Notes: generated from the letters alone by a model not told the origin. A stretch of DNA of 64,000 nt from JAGXLC01 sp041686375 (GCA_041686375.1 JAWLEB010000015.1:1-64000), one strand, 5' to 3'. Counted from the first letter of the stretch, positions 8,063 to 17,243 are shown. Made by a program: numbers and translations.

Positions 8063-9010
8063 TTATCCATGCACATCCAGATCATGGATCATATACAAAC
8101 TATGGTGTAAGGTAGGGAGAATGACTTCAAGATATTCTTGCACTGCATTTTTGCTTCCGGGTAATGCATAAATTAAGGTGCTGCCTTTAACCCCTGCAAC
8201 GGAACGACTTAAAAGCGCATTGGGATTATTATCCCCATATTTAACCCTAATCATCTCCATGATCCCGGGAAGTTCCTTGTCTATATACTTTGATAAAGTT
8301 TCCGGGGTGATATCCCGGCTGCCTATACCTGTTCCTCCGGTAGTAATTAAAATATCAAACGCCCTTTCTTCTATTGCATCTTCAACTATATTCAATAATT
8401 TTTCAGGTTCGTCAGGAATTATTTTTCGTACTATATGGTATTTACGGTGTGTTTCAGCAAAAAATTCATTTAGTTTCTGCTCAATAATTTTTCCGCTTTT
8501 ATCCTCATAATTCCCCTTATAAGCCCTGTCGCTTAAAGTAACAACCAATGCTTTAAAGACTTTTGGAATATAGGTCATCCTGTCTCCAGGCAAAATATTG
8601 CCGGTTTGAATAACCCTGCAGAAGATTCCTTCCTCAGGCATGGCACATTTTCCTACTTCACGGAAAATGGCACAGCTATCGCCATGGCATTTTTTCCCAA
8701 TCTGGGTAACCTCAAGCTTTACCTTATCGCCGGCAAAACGATCCAGTATTCCTACATTTGAAAGATCAATGCCATCCAGCGTCAAATTTTCAGCAAATTC
8801 ACCGTAATTCATTTTTCTGCCGGCAACTTTCTCAAACCTTGTAAGGCTTTCCACTGACATCAGGCTAATTTGCCTGTTCCATCGTCCACTGTGGGCATCG
8901 CCTTTAATTCCTTCATTTGTCAATTCTGCTTTTGGGACTGGCTTCTTAATCGTACCCTTTTTCTCTGAAATATTTATTGAAGTGATTTCAACTGAATTTT
9001 TTTCTTGCAT
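8063..9010 (-). CDS. MOSC domain fused to MogA/MoaB molybdopterin adenylyltransferase
   Basis: 315 residues in two domains. Residues 1-150 are a MOSC domain (GDAHSGRWNRQISLMS, then a conserved Cys in CHGDSCAIFREVGKC). Residues 152-312 are a MogA/MoaB domain with TTGGTGIGSRDITPET and ALPGSKNAVQEY. MogA activates molybdopterin by adenylylation before metal insertion. MOSC domains are thought to handle sulfur or bind molybdopterin. The fusion would place both steps on one chain. It is the last gene of the - strand run from wtpB, 5 bases after moaC. Confidence 0.9.
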   Translation of the reverse strand: MQEKNSVEITSINISEKKGTIKKPVPKAELTNEGIKGDAHSGRWNRQISLMSVESLTRFEKVAGRKMNYGEFAENLTLDGIDLSNVGILDRFAGDKVKLEVTQIGKKCHGDSCAIFREVGKCAMPEEGIFCRVIQTGNILPGDRMTYIPKVFKALVVTLSDRAYKGNYEDKSGKIIEQKLNEFFAETHRKYHIVRKIIPDEPEKLLNIVEDAIEERAFDILITTGGTGIGSRDITPETLSKYIDKELPGIMEMIRVKYGDNNPNALLSRSVAGVKGSTLIYALPGSKNAVQEYLEVILPTLHHSLYMIHDLDVHG

Positions 9011-9015
9011 CTTTT

Positions 9016-9468
9016 CTAAATTTCTTCCTTGTTTTTTTCAATTAGCTTAACATCGCTAATTATCATACTCTTATCCACGGCCTTACACATATCATAAACG
9101 GTTAATAAAGCAACATTCACAGCCGTAAGGGCTTCCATCTCCACCCCTGTTTTCCCGGTATATTCAGCACTGCTTTCAATCTTCACTCCCTCCTCAGTCA
9201 ATTGGGCTGTAACTCTTATATGATTCAACTGAAGTGGATGACAAAGGGGAATCAGGTCGCTTGTTTTTTTGGCAGCCTGCACACCTGCAATTTCTGCAAC
9301 CGTCAGCACCGATCCTTTGCTAAGTTCATCTTTTCTTATCTTTTCAACAGTAGCCGGCTGCAGATATATTAATCCCTCTGCCCTAGCTGTGCGCCGCAGA
9401 TTTCTTTTACCACCTACATTTACCATACGGGCTTTACCCTGATCATCGGTATGAGAAAAATTTTCCAT
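9016..9468 (-). CDS. moaC: cyclic pyranopterin monophosphate synthase MoaC
   Basis: 150 residues, close to the usual MoaC length. Diagnostic stretches are KKTSDLIPLCHPLQL (about 68-81) and GVEMEALTAVNVALLTVYDMCKAVDK (108-133), which hold the conserved His, Glu and Lys of the active site. MoaC converts the MoaA product (3',8-cyclo-7,8-dihydroGTP) to cyclic pyranopterin monophosphate in the cytoplasm. It sits directly after moaA, with a 14-base gap. Confidence 0.95.
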   Translation of the reverse strand: MENFSHTDDQGKARMVNVGGKRNLRRTARAEGLIYLQPATVEKIRKDELSKGSVLTVAEIAGVQAAKKTSDLIPLCHPLQLNHIRVTAQLTEEGVKIESSAEYTGKTGVEMEALTAVNVALLTVYDMCKAVDKSMIISDVKLIEKNKEEI

Positions 9469-9482
9469 AATGAATTAGTTTA

Positions 9483-10283
9483 TTATCCACCTATGCGGTA
9501 AAAGCTACAAGACGAACTTATGGTGCCGGCTTTAGGCTTATCTTCCAGCGCCATGAAAAATGCTTTTTCAATTCCTAACTCTCTGATATTATAAGCAATA
9601 TCACTAAACAAGCATGGCTTTATAAGTCCGTTAGCTGTGAGTCTCAACCTGTTGCATCTTTTGCAATCGCCACCCCGGCCCCCTTCCACAACTGAAAATG
9701 TCCCTTTTTTAAGATCCATTTCCTGAATAAAGCGAAGCTGGAATCCATTCTTGTCGCAAAACGCTTGCAGATCAGTCTTATCTTTTGTTGTGGTTAGAGA
9801 ATGGACAACCATATTCACCTTTATAGGAGTCAGTCCAGCTTGCCTGGCCACATGAAGTCCCTCAACAACCCTGTTTACATCTCCTCCCCTGGTTATATTT
9901 TTATACTTCTCAGGGTCAAGTGTATCCAGACTGACATTCACCCTGTCGAGTCCGGCATTTGCTGCCTCAAAAGCATATTCCCCCAGCAAAATTCCATTGG
10001 AAGTGACTGATAGATCTTTGACGCCCTCTATTTGGGAAATCATTTTAATAAGACGGGTTATATTCCTTCTGACAAGTGGTTCACCTCCAGTCAGACGAAT
10101 CTTATCAATTCCTTTTGAAACCCCATATTTTATGATCTCTACAATTTCTTCATAAGATAAGATATCATCATGTCGTATTAAGTCTATTCCATCCTCAGGC
10201 ATACAATAAACACAACGCAAATTGCATTTATCGGTAACAGAAATTCTGAGATAATTAATATGTCTGTTATATCTGTCGTACAT
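9483..10283 (-). CDS. moaA: GTP 3',8-cyclase MoaA, compact form
   Basis: 266 residues, about 60 fewer than typical MoaA (about 330). The radical SAM cluster motif is C20, C24, C27, followed by RLTGGEPLVRR. The second cluster motif C207-x2-C210-x13-C224 is intact with NRLRLTANG, and the protein ends in the required GG. The missing length falls between about residue 190 (FIQEMDLKKG) and the second cluster, the region that normally links the barrel to FC..CNR. All catalytic elements are therefore present, and the gene appears functional rather than broken. Its start overlaps the end of moeA by 17 bases, indicating coupled translation. Confidence 0.9.
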   Translation of the reverse strand: MYDRYNRHINYLRISVTDKCNLRCVYCMPEDGIDLIRHDDILSYEEIVEIIKYGVSKGIDKIRLTGGEPLVRRNITRLIKMISQIEGVKDLSVTSNGILLGEYAFEAANAGLDRVNVSLDTLDPEKYKNITRGGDVNRVVEGLHVARQAGLTPIKVNMVVHSLTTTKDKTDLQAFCDKNGFQLRFIQEMDLKKGTFSVVEGGRGGDCKRCNRLRLTANGLIKPCLFSDIAYNIRELGIEKAFFMALEDKPKAGTISSSCSFYRIGG

Positions 10284-11439
10284 CTACCAAGTCTCCCTTT
10301 TCTATTTTTTCCCGTTGTCCTGGAATACAAATAAAACCCTCAGCCTTATTTAACGCATAAAAATGTCCCGAGCCATGATATGGCAGAGAATAAACTTTAG
10401 CATTTTCAATATAAACAGGTTTCCAGCTATCTCGCTCTTCCTTTTTCGATTTAATATATTCCCCGGCAGGTAGACTTATTTGCGAAGTTTTGTATCTACC
10501 GCCCATCATTTTTATAACCATTGGCTTAATTAAAAGTTCAAATTGGAGGAAGGTTGAAACAGGATTGCCTGGTAAACCAATCACCAAATGGTCTTTATAC
10601 TTTCCGAAAATAGTTGGCTTACCTGGTTTCATCGCGATATTATGAAATAAAATCTCTACCCCTGCTTTTTCCATCATTCCAGGCACATAGTCATAATCGC
10701 CCATTGAAACTCCACCTGTCAGTACAGTTAAATCATAGTGATTAACCGAACGTTTGATAACTTCCAGCAAATTATGTTCTTCATCGCTGATGATGCCCTG
10801 ATAAGAGGGTCTAATACCCATACTGTTAAACTGGGCTGTAAGCTGAGAAGCATTGGTGTTTCTGAGTTTTCCGAGTCGAGGTTTTGCATCAGGTTCAACC
10901 AGTTCATCACCCGTAGTAATAAGGCTAACTGAAGGCATATCATAAACTTCAGGGGTAACTGTTCCAACTGATGCTAAAATTGGGATATGTTGAGGCTTCA
11001 GAAATGTACCAGCTGATACAATTTGATCCCCTTGTGTGAAATCTTCTGCTTTCGTCACTATATTTGACTTTTTGCCTTTCTTAAGTACCTGAACCAGCCC
11101 TTCTTCCGTAACGCTGGTATTTTCAACCATAACCACCCAATTGGCACCCTCGGGTACCTGTGCACCGGTCATAATTTTCGAACAATAACCCTCATCAATG
11201 GGATATCCCGGATTGGACCCGGCGGAAATGGTTTCTCTAACTTTTAGCCGTATTCCTTCATCCGGATTTTTACAGGCAAAACCATCAACAGCAGATTTAT
11301 TAAAAGCCGGCATGTCAACATCGGCGACAATATCTTCAGCCAAAACACGATGGTATGCATCAGTCAAAGGCACGCTAACCTTATCAAGCAGCTGAGTATT
11401 TTTTAGAATTATGTTCAATGCTTCCTGAAAAGATATCAT
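10267..11439 (-). CDS. moeA: molybdopterin molybdotransferase MoeA
   Basis: 390 residues, full length. Motifs in order are FNKSAVDGFA (about 45-54), KIMTGAQVPEGANWVVMVENT (90-110), ITTGDELVEP (about 180), TGGVSMGDYDYVPGM (about 240) and GLPGNPVSTFLQFELLIKP (about 290). A C-terminal MoeA-IV beta domain follows. MoeA inserts molybdate or tungstate into adenylylated molybdopterin. The AOR nearby suggests that tungsten is a relevant metal here. It lies one base after the P-loop gene and overlaps moaA, so these are one operon. Confidence 0.95.
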   Translation of the reverse strand: MISFQEALNIILKNTQLLDKVSVPLTDAYHRVLAEDIVADVDMPAFNKSAVDGFACKNPDEGIRLKVRETISAGSNPGYPIDEGYCSKIMTGAQVPEGANWVVMVENTSVTEEGLVQVLKKGKKSNIVTKAEDFTQGDQIVSAGTFLKPQHIPILASVGTVTPEVYDMPSVSLITTGDELVEPDAKPRLGKLRNTNASQLTAQFNSMGIRPSYQGIISDEEHNLLEVIKRSVNHYDLTVLTGGVSMGDYDYVPGMMEKAGVEILFHNIAMKPGKPTIFGKYKDHLVIGLPGNPVSTFLQFELLIKPMVIKMMGGRYKTSQISLPAGEYIKSKKEERDSWKPVYIENAKVYSLPYHGSGHFYALNKAEGFICIPGQREKIEKGDLVDVRQI

Positions 11440-11440
11440 C

Positions 11441-12004
11441 TTAATTGTCTATTTTGAATACCCATTTATTGCTTTCAATACCAATATACTTCTCAATATT
11501 GTTATACTGATAACTATCCGTATCAATAACCAAATCACTCATTTGCCGGAACTCTTCAGCCCCTGCTTTATCTTCCCTGCTGGATTGATTTATCATCAGA
11601 AACAACGAGGGGTCAATATATTTTCTTATACTGTTGGATTCTATAATCAGTAAACGACCTGCTTCAAGCAGAAAATCTATTCGTTTCATCAGTTTTTTTA
11701 TGGATTTCTCATCATCCATTGCCGCAACAAACCATCCTTCCATAGCTCCTGCTGCAACATACCTGGAAGAATCATTATCATCAGAACCTTTAATATCTTC
11801 AACTTCATAATAAAATTCATGTTCTTCAAGTTGATAATGAGATTGCAAATCCTTTGAATCTGTGTAAAGTGCAACTTTCATAGCTGTTATAGGATGCACA
11901 TCACTAAATTTCTTCAAAATATTACGGATAAAGGACGTTTTGCCTGCCTTTCTGGCATTTCCCCCAATCAACAGTATTTGTGAATATTTAAAAGACATAT
12001 ACAA
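11441..12004 (-). CDS. P-loop protein of the Moco operon, MobB-like by context
   Basis: 187 residues. The N-terminus has a Walker A-like loop LIGGNARKAGKTSFIRNIL (about residues 12-30) and a strand KVALYTDS near 43-50. Past that I see no firm family motif. MobB, the GTP-binding partner of MobA in making dinucleotide forms of the cofactor, has a similar P-loop and length, and the gene sits one base before moeA, so a MobB-like role is a reasonable inference. The second ATG at 11998 (MSFKYS) is an equally good start. A TATGTTTG on the - strand (12009-12002) overlaps the first ATG and could be a promoter -7 box, which would favour 11998. Confidence 0.6.
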   Translation of the reverse strand: MYMSFKYSQILLIGGNARKAGKTSFIRNILKKFSDVHPITAMKVALYTDSKDLQSHYQLEEHEFYYEVEDIKGSDDNDSSRYVAAGAMEGWFVAAMDDEKSIKKLMKRIDFLLEAGRLLIIESNSIRKYIDPSLFLMINQSSREDKAGAEEFRQMSDLVIDTDSYQYNNIEKYIGIESNKWVFKIDN

Positions 12005-12156
12005 ACATATTTTATCATGTTAAAAGTAATGAAAATTTTAATTTCAGGAAACTCATAAATTGAAAAACATAGGCAGAAAGCTTAATTGAAGATTTTACAG
12101 CAAGTTATATTTAAATAGTTATAAATGCAAACGGTTGAAAACTGCATAAAACCATA

Positions 12157-13215
12157 TCAATAATTTTGAACACTTATTGCTGAGGCTTTAAAACTAATCC
12201 ATACCTTCGTACCTTTACGCAGGGAAAGCCGTTTAAAACTGCTCTCTGTAATCATGACAACCATCTTTACTCCAATATCAACAATTACTTCCAATCCATT
12301 AATTACCGGGGATATATCTGCAATCCAGCCTTCAAAGTTGTTCAATGCAGTAGATTCAAGCTCCTTTTCAGAAATAATAATGTTATTGGCTTCAATAGTA
12401 ATAACCTTCTTCTCGCCTTCCTCAACATCATTAGAAATATAAAAATATAAGTCATTGGCAATTTTAGCAATCTTATTTTTAGCGTTTCTCTGAGACAGAA
12501 TCTCTGCAACAAAAAAATTACGAATCCCAACAAAGTCAGCTATAAACTTATTTCGCGGGGCATGGAATACTTCCTGTACCGTTCCCTTCTGGATGATTTC
12601 TCCTTTATTTATAACAGCAATACGGTTAGCCAATGCCAACGCTTCCTGATAATCATGAGTCACATGAATCATAGTCAGCCCCTCTTCGTTTAAATTCCGC
12701 AAGAGGCTCTGCAACTCCCTTTTATACTGAACATCCAGTGAAGTAAGAGGTTCATCCAGTAAAAGCACCTCCGGTTCCATCGCCAGAGTTCTTGACAACA
12801 CAGTACGTTGAACCTCACCTCCTGACAGAGTATCAGGATAACGATGAAGAATAGGCTTAATGCCTGTTTTATCTGCCAATGTCAATACCTTTTTTTCAAT
12901 TTCAGCTTTATTGTATTTTTTCTTAAGCGGATAAGCAATATTTTGATAAACTGTTTTATGGGGAAAAACAGCGTAATCCTGAAAAACAATTCCAATTTTC
13001 CTGTGTTGAATTCTATCTTTGGTAATATCGTTACCATTCAGCATTATTGAGCCTTTATCTGGTGTTATCAAGCCGGCAATGGTTTCCAGGACAATGGTCT
13101 TTCCTGCCCCTGATTTACCAAGGATAATATAATAATCGCCTTGCTTCACTTTCAGGCTTATCGCTTTAACAGCAAAATCCTGAAAGGTTTTATGAATATT
13201 TATCAGTTCCAGCAT
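12157..13215 (-). CDS. wtpC: tungstate/molybdate ABC transporter ATP-binding protein, WtpC/ModC-like
   Basis: 352 residues. The ABC domain spans about 1-230 with Walker A GKSGAGKT (33-40), Q-loop VFQDYAVFPH, signature LSGGEVQR and Walker B LLLDEP followed by THDYQEA. A C-terminal TOBE-type domain (about 250-350, ending GTKVWISFKASAISVQNY) is the oxyanion-sensing module of ModC/WtpC. The protein powers uptake through the permease encoded just upstream; the two genes overlap by 26 bases. Which metal is carried cannot be read from the ATPase. Confidence 0.9.
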   Translation of the reverse strand: MLELINIHKTFQDFAVKAISLKVKQGDYYIILGKSGAGKTIVLETIAGLITPDKGSIMLNGNDITKDRIQHRKIGIVFQDYAVFPHKTVYQNIAYPLKKKYNKAEIEKKVLTLADKTGIKPILHRYPDTLSGGEVQRTVLSRTLAMEPEVLLLDEPLTSLDVQYKRELQSLLRNLNEEGLTMIHVTHDYQEALALANRIAVINKGEIIQKGTVQEVFHAPRNKFIADFVGIRNFFVAEILSQRNAKNKIAKIANDLYFYISNDVEEGEKKVITIEANNIIISEKELESTALNNFEGWIADISPVINGLEVIVDIGVKMVVMITESSFKRLSLRKGTKVWISFKASAISVQNY

Positions 13216-13987
13216 AACTTTTTCTGGATAGAATTCTTAACAATATAAAAAATACCAGGCTTACCAATATAAACAGCACAGCAACAGGGCGTGCGTATGA
13301 TAAACCAAAAGCGCCAAACCTCTCATAAATCAACACCGGAGCTATCATAGGGTGATAAGCCACAATAACAACCGCTCCAAATTCACTCATCCCCCTTGCA
13401 AACATCAGTACCATTCCGGAAACAATACTACGCCATGCCAGCGGCAAAGAAACCGTGAGAAACACACGAAGAGGTGAAGCACCTAAGTTCATGGCAGCCT
13501 GTTCCAGTCGGACAGGAACACTTTCAAACCCATCCCTGGCTGCATTTATTAAAAAAGGATTACTTACAAATGCCATAGCCATTGCAATTCCAAGAGGATG
13601 GCCAACAAGATTAAGCCCAAAAAATCCTGCTGTTTTGCCAACAATTGTATTTTTTGAGATAAATCCCAACATTGCTATGCCTGCAGCAGTGTGGGGAATA
13701 ACAACCGGCAGGTCGATAATTCCCAATACCAGTCTTTTAAATGGAAAATTTTTACGTGCTAATAGGTAAGCAAAAGGTATTGACAGAAAAGCAAAGAAAA
13801 CCGTAGCCAACGCTGAAGACCAGAGAGTCAGTTTTATACTGTCTAATACTTCGGGATCTCTTGTAGTATCTATGAGCTGAGGAATTTCGGTATGTAGAAA
13901 CATTCCTGCAAGAGGGGCTATAATAAAAAGCAACACCAATGCTCCCAAGAATATAAATACAAGACGTGTCGTACTGAATGAATTCAT
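13190..13987 (-). CDS. wtpB: tungstate/molybdate ABC transporter permease, WtpB/ModB-like
   Basis: 265 residues with about six membrane helices and the permease coupling loop NLGASPLRVFLTVSLPLAWRS followed by ARGMSEFGAVVIVAY, typical of ModB/WtpB/CysT permeases. It works with the WtpA-like lipoprotein at 3974 and the overlapping ATPase. It is the first gene of the - strand Moco run. The 247-base gap before it (13988-14234), shared with the divergent DUF4168 gene, is about 80% A/T and holds two ATGATAAAnTTT-type direct repeats but no clear promoter match. Confidence 0.9.
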   Translation of the reverse strand: MNSFSTTRLVFIFLGALVLLFIIAPLAGMFLHTEIPQLIDTTRDPEVLDSIKLTLWSSALATVFFAFLSIPFAYLLARKNFPFKRLVLGIIDLPVVIPHTAAGIAMLGFISKNTIVGKTAGFFGLNLVGHPLGIAMAMAFVSNPFLINAARDGFESVPVRLEQAAMNLGASPLRVFLTVSLPLAWRSIVSGMVLMFARGMSEFGAVVIVAYHPMIAPVLIYERFGAFGLSYARPVAVLFILVSLVFFILLRILSRKSYAGTDKYS

Positions 13988-14234
13988 TGCATTTATTTTA
14001 TTTATAGGGTAAAACTATAAAAGTATATGATAAATACGAATTCAATTATTATTTTTCTTAGTCATTAACATTCAGTTATGAGGAATTAACCCGCATTATT
14101 CATAAAATTATCATTCCACTCAAAAATTTATTAATTTTCACAAAAATTTTGAAAATACCTTTTTTTATGATAAATTTTTGAAAATGAAATGTCCATGATA
14201 AAATTTCCAAATGCAACAAAACTAAAACGAATTT

Positions 14235-14744
14235 ATGGTATCAATTCGCAATGCAAACAAAATAATATTTTGGATACTTGTTATTCTTAGTGTTTCCATC
14301 CATGCAGCAAACGCTCAGCAAACATTATATGGAGATGACAATAAAAAAGAAGACGAGGTATCCGGTATTAATATCAGTGACTCTGAACTTGAAACTTTCA
14401 TTGAAGTATATGACCAGATGAGTGAATTAGAAGGCCAATACAACCTAAAGATACTCGATATCATTGAAAAACATGGAATGGAACCGGATCGCTATGAAAC
14501 TATATCTGTCGCCCAGCGTATGAATCAAGATATAGATGTTGACGAAAAAGAGATGTCCACCTACAGAAATATCAAAAACGAGATAGACAGAGAAAAGCGA
14601 AAAACGAAGCAGCAAATGGAAAAAATTCTTCTCAACCACCAAATCGAACAAGACCGCTACAATGCAGTTATGAAAAAGCTTTCTGAAGACAGCCTTTTTA
14701 GAGTGAAATTTGATTCTATCCACCGTGAAAATTATAATCCCTAA
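14235..14744 (+). CDS. DUF4168-like secreted protein
   Basis: 169 residues. A cleavable signal (about 1-27, ending HAANAQQ) is followed by a charged helical protein. The core INISDSELETFIEVYDQM and EKHGMEPDRYETIS fits the DUF4168 family, which has no known biochemical function. It is divergent from wtpB and not obviously linked to metal uptake. Abundant Lys/Glu pairs suggest a coiled coil between about residues 95 and 140. Location would be periplasmic. Confidence 0.7.
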   Translation: MVSIRNANKIIFWILVILSVSIHAANAQQTLYGDDNKKEDEVSGINISDSELETFIEVYDQMSELEGQYNLKILDIIEKHGMEPDRYETISVAQRMNQDIDVDEKEMSTYRNIKNEIDREKRKTKQQMEKILLNHQIEQDRYNAVMKKLSEDSLFRVKFDSIHRENYNP

Positions 14745-14834
14745 ATCATTCCCTGCTGAATGAATTGTCAAAAAAACTCAAAATTGTTGTATTCTGAGTT
14801 GAATAGCTCTATACATCCAACTTTAAGGGCTCAA

Positions 14835-14864
14835 TTGTGAGTTGATTAAAAAATCGTATTTTTG
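14835..14864 (+). promoter_or_regulatory. promoter for the BASS transporter gene
   Basis: TTG (14835-14837), 19 bases, then TATTTTTG (14857-14864), fitting the Bacteroidota sigma-70 pattern TTTG-N19-TAnnTTTG. The start codon follows at 14879, so the leader would be very short. Confidence 0.5.
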
Positions 14865-14878
14865 ACAATCAAAAAAAG

Positions 14879-15796
14879 ATGGAAAGCGCCCTGCAAGTAT
14901 TAGATGAAGTCAGGTTAAATTTCAGCCCTTCTGGTTTATTCTTCCTGAATGTTACCCTTGCTTTTATAATGTTTGGCGTTGCTTTGGAAATTGACCTGTC
15001 TCATTTCAAACAAATCATCAAAAAACCAAAATCCCTTATATTAGGATTTCTCTCACAGTTTTTCCTGTTGCCGATGATAACATTTTTTTTTGTATGGGCA
15101 ATACAGCCGAGTGCCAGTGTAGCTTTAGGAATGTTATTGGTAGCTGCATGCCCGGGAGGTAATATATCCAATTTTATTTCAACCCTGGCAAAAGGGAACA
15201 TAGCATTATCCGTAACCCTTACTGCCGTGGCAACGATTGCATCCATATTCCTGACACCTTTGAATTTTGCCCTATGGGGTGGTTTATACGAAAAAGCCTC
15301 CAATATCATTATGCCTATAGTAATAAATCCATGGCATATGTTACGAACAGTGGTTATCCTTCTTGGCATCCCAATTGTTATCGGGATGACGTTTGCTTAT
15401 AAATTCCCATCAATTACCAACAAAATCAAACGGCCTATTAAAATCGTTTCAATTCTCATTTTCGCAACTTTTGTTATCGTCGCTTTTGCTAATAATTACG
15501 AATATTTTGCGAAATACATACATCTGATATTTATCCTGGTATTGGTACATAATGCTCTGGCGTTAGGGACGGGATTTTCTGTTGCCAGTATTTTTAAAAT
15601 TCCCAGATGGGACAGGCGTTCAGTTACCATAGAAACGGGAATTCAGAATTCAGGCCTGGCTCTTGTTCTGATATTCAATCCCAATTTATTTGACGGACTG
15701 GGAGGAATGGCTTTTATTGCCGCATGGTGGGGTATATGGCATATTGTAGCAGGCATGGTACTCGGAGGATTATGGTCCAGGAAAAAACTCACCTGA
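14879..15796 (+). CDS. bile acid:sodium symporter (BASS) family transporter
   Basis: 305 residues with eight to ten hydrophobic segments. The family-typical AACPGGNISNFISTLAKGN (about 90-108) and ETGIQNSGLALVLIF (about 260-275) match the two discontinuous helix motifs that bind sodium and substrate in BASS proteins. Natural substrates of bacterial members include bile acids, pantoate and other organic anions; none can be assigned here. It is preceded by a good promoter and followed 58 bases later by an acyltransferase gene. Confidence 0.85.
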   Translation: MESALQVLDEVRLNFSPSGLFFLNVTLAFIMFGVALEIDLSHFKQIIKKPKSLILGFLSQFFLLPMITFFFVWAIQPSASVALGMLLVAACPGGNISNFISTLAKGNIALSVTLTAVATIASIFLTPLNFALWGGLYEKASNIIMPIVINPWHMLRTVVILLGIPIVIGMTFAYKFPSITNKIKRPIKIVSILIFATFVIVAFANNYEYFAKYIHLIFILVLVHNALALGTGFSVASIFKIPRWDRRSVTIETGIQNSGLALVLIFNPNLFDGLGGMAFIAAWWGIWHIVAGMVLGGLWSRKKLT

Positions 15797-15854
15797 GGTT
15801 TATAGAGAAACAGAAAAAGAGCCACAAACTAGTAATACCTAAAAATGAAAAACT

Positions 15855-17213
15855 ATGGGGCAAAACAATGTTGAAAAATGGGACTGGAAATACACGCTCT
15901 TCAGGAAATATGTGAACTTTTCATTTAGATGCTACCTGAAATCAATCACCATTCATGGGAAAGAAAATATCCCGGATGATTCACCGGTTATCTTTGCTCC
16001 AAACCATCAGAATGCTTTAATGGATGCCCTTGCTTTAGGCTATTCTATTAAGGACCAACCCGTGTTTTTAGCCCGCTCTGATATTTTTAAGAAAAAAATC
16101 ATTGCCCGGATACTTACCTTTCTAAAGATATTGCCTATTTACCGGATCAGAGACGGCTTTGAGAATTTAAAGCTGAATGAACATATCATGAAGAAAGTCC
16201 GGGAAATACTGCTTAAACATCATTGCCTGGTCATGTTCCCGGAAGGAAACCATGGAGACAAACGCCAGCTACGACCTCTTAAAAAGGGTATTACCCGAAT
16301 AGCTTTCCAATCAGAAGAAAAATGTCAATACAAACTGGGGATTAAAATCATCCCCGTTGGGCTGGATTATAGCGACTATTACAGATTTAATGAAGAATTA
16401 TTTGTTAATTTCGGGAAACCGATTGATCTTACTGAATTCTTTGATCTTTACAAAGAAAATCCTTCCAAAGCAAATCTTGCCCTAAGAAATAAGTTATCAG
16501 AAGAACTGAAAAGATATATGGTGCATATTGATGTCAAAGAATATTATGACACCATCAATCAGCTGAGAAATTTATATCCTCATAAAATGCAAGAATACCT
16601 TAATCTTCCTGATCTGAAACAACCCAATAAATTCAAAGCAGACAAAAAGCTTATAGAAATCTGCGAAAGTATATACAGCAGCTCACCTGAAAAACTGGAA
16701 AAATTATCACTGGTAGTAAAAGAATATTCAGAAAACCTCAGAGCAGAAAAGTTAAACCATAAAGAAATAATCAACGGCATTCCACCAGTATATAAAATCC
16801 TGCTGGAAACATTGTTCGTCATTTTACTTTTCCCGGTTTACATATATGGCTGGATTAATAATTTATTGTCATATTTTCCGGCACATTCTTTGTCAAAAAA
16901 AATGAAAGATCCGCAATTCATAAGCTCAATAAAATATGGCGTGGGAATAATCACTTTTCCCCTATTCTATTTACTTCAAACCATTCTCGTTTACCACCTC
17001 ACGAATAATATCCTCCTGTCATTAATTTATCTTATAAGCATCCCACTCACCGGGCTTTTAGCATTCAAATACCTGAAATTTTTTAAACGCTTAAAAGAAA
17101 AATTAAGAATGAGAAATTTCATCAGAAAGAAGCCAAAAGCCTACCACAAGATTCTTATACTCCACAGACAAATCAACAATACCATTGAAAAATGGGCTGC
17201 ATCCTTTACCTGA
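15855..17213 (+). CDS. PlsC-like 1-acylglycerol-phosphate acyltransferase
   Basis: 452 residues. The acyltransferase core is NHQNALMD (about residues 50-57, the HxxxxD catalytic motif), then a second block near 80-110 and FPEGNHGDKRQLRPLKKG (about 132-150), the glycerophosphate-binding motif. The C-terminal third (about 310-410) adds membrane helices not present in short PlsC proteins. It should acylate a lysophospholipid or related acceptor at the inner membrane. The start at 15855 (MGQNNVEKW) gives a compact N-terminus. Confidence 0.85.
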   Translation: MGQNNVEKWDWKYTLFRKYVNFSFRCYLKSITIHGKENIPDDSPVIFAPNHQNALMDALALGYSIKDQPVFLARSDIFKKKIIARILTFLKILPIYRIRDGFENLKLNEHIMKKVREILLKHHCLVMFPEGNHGDKRQLRPLKKGITRIAFQSEEKCQYKLGIKIIPVGLDYSDYYRFNEELFVNFGKPIDLTEFFDLYKENPSKANLALRNKLSEELKRYMVHIDVKEYYDTINQLRNLYPHKMQEYLNLPDLKQPNKFKADKKLIEICESIYSSSPEKLEKLSLVVKEYSENLRAEKLNHKEIINGIPPVYKILLETLFVILLFPVYIYGWINNLLSYFPAHSLSKKMKDPQFISSIKYGVGIITFPLFYLLQTILVYHLTNNILLSLIYLISIPLTGLLAFKYLKFFKRLKEKLRMRNFIRKKPKAYHKILILHRQINNTIEKWAASFT

Positions 17214-17243
17214 AAATTTATGGTCAACGCTATTATCTTTTTT

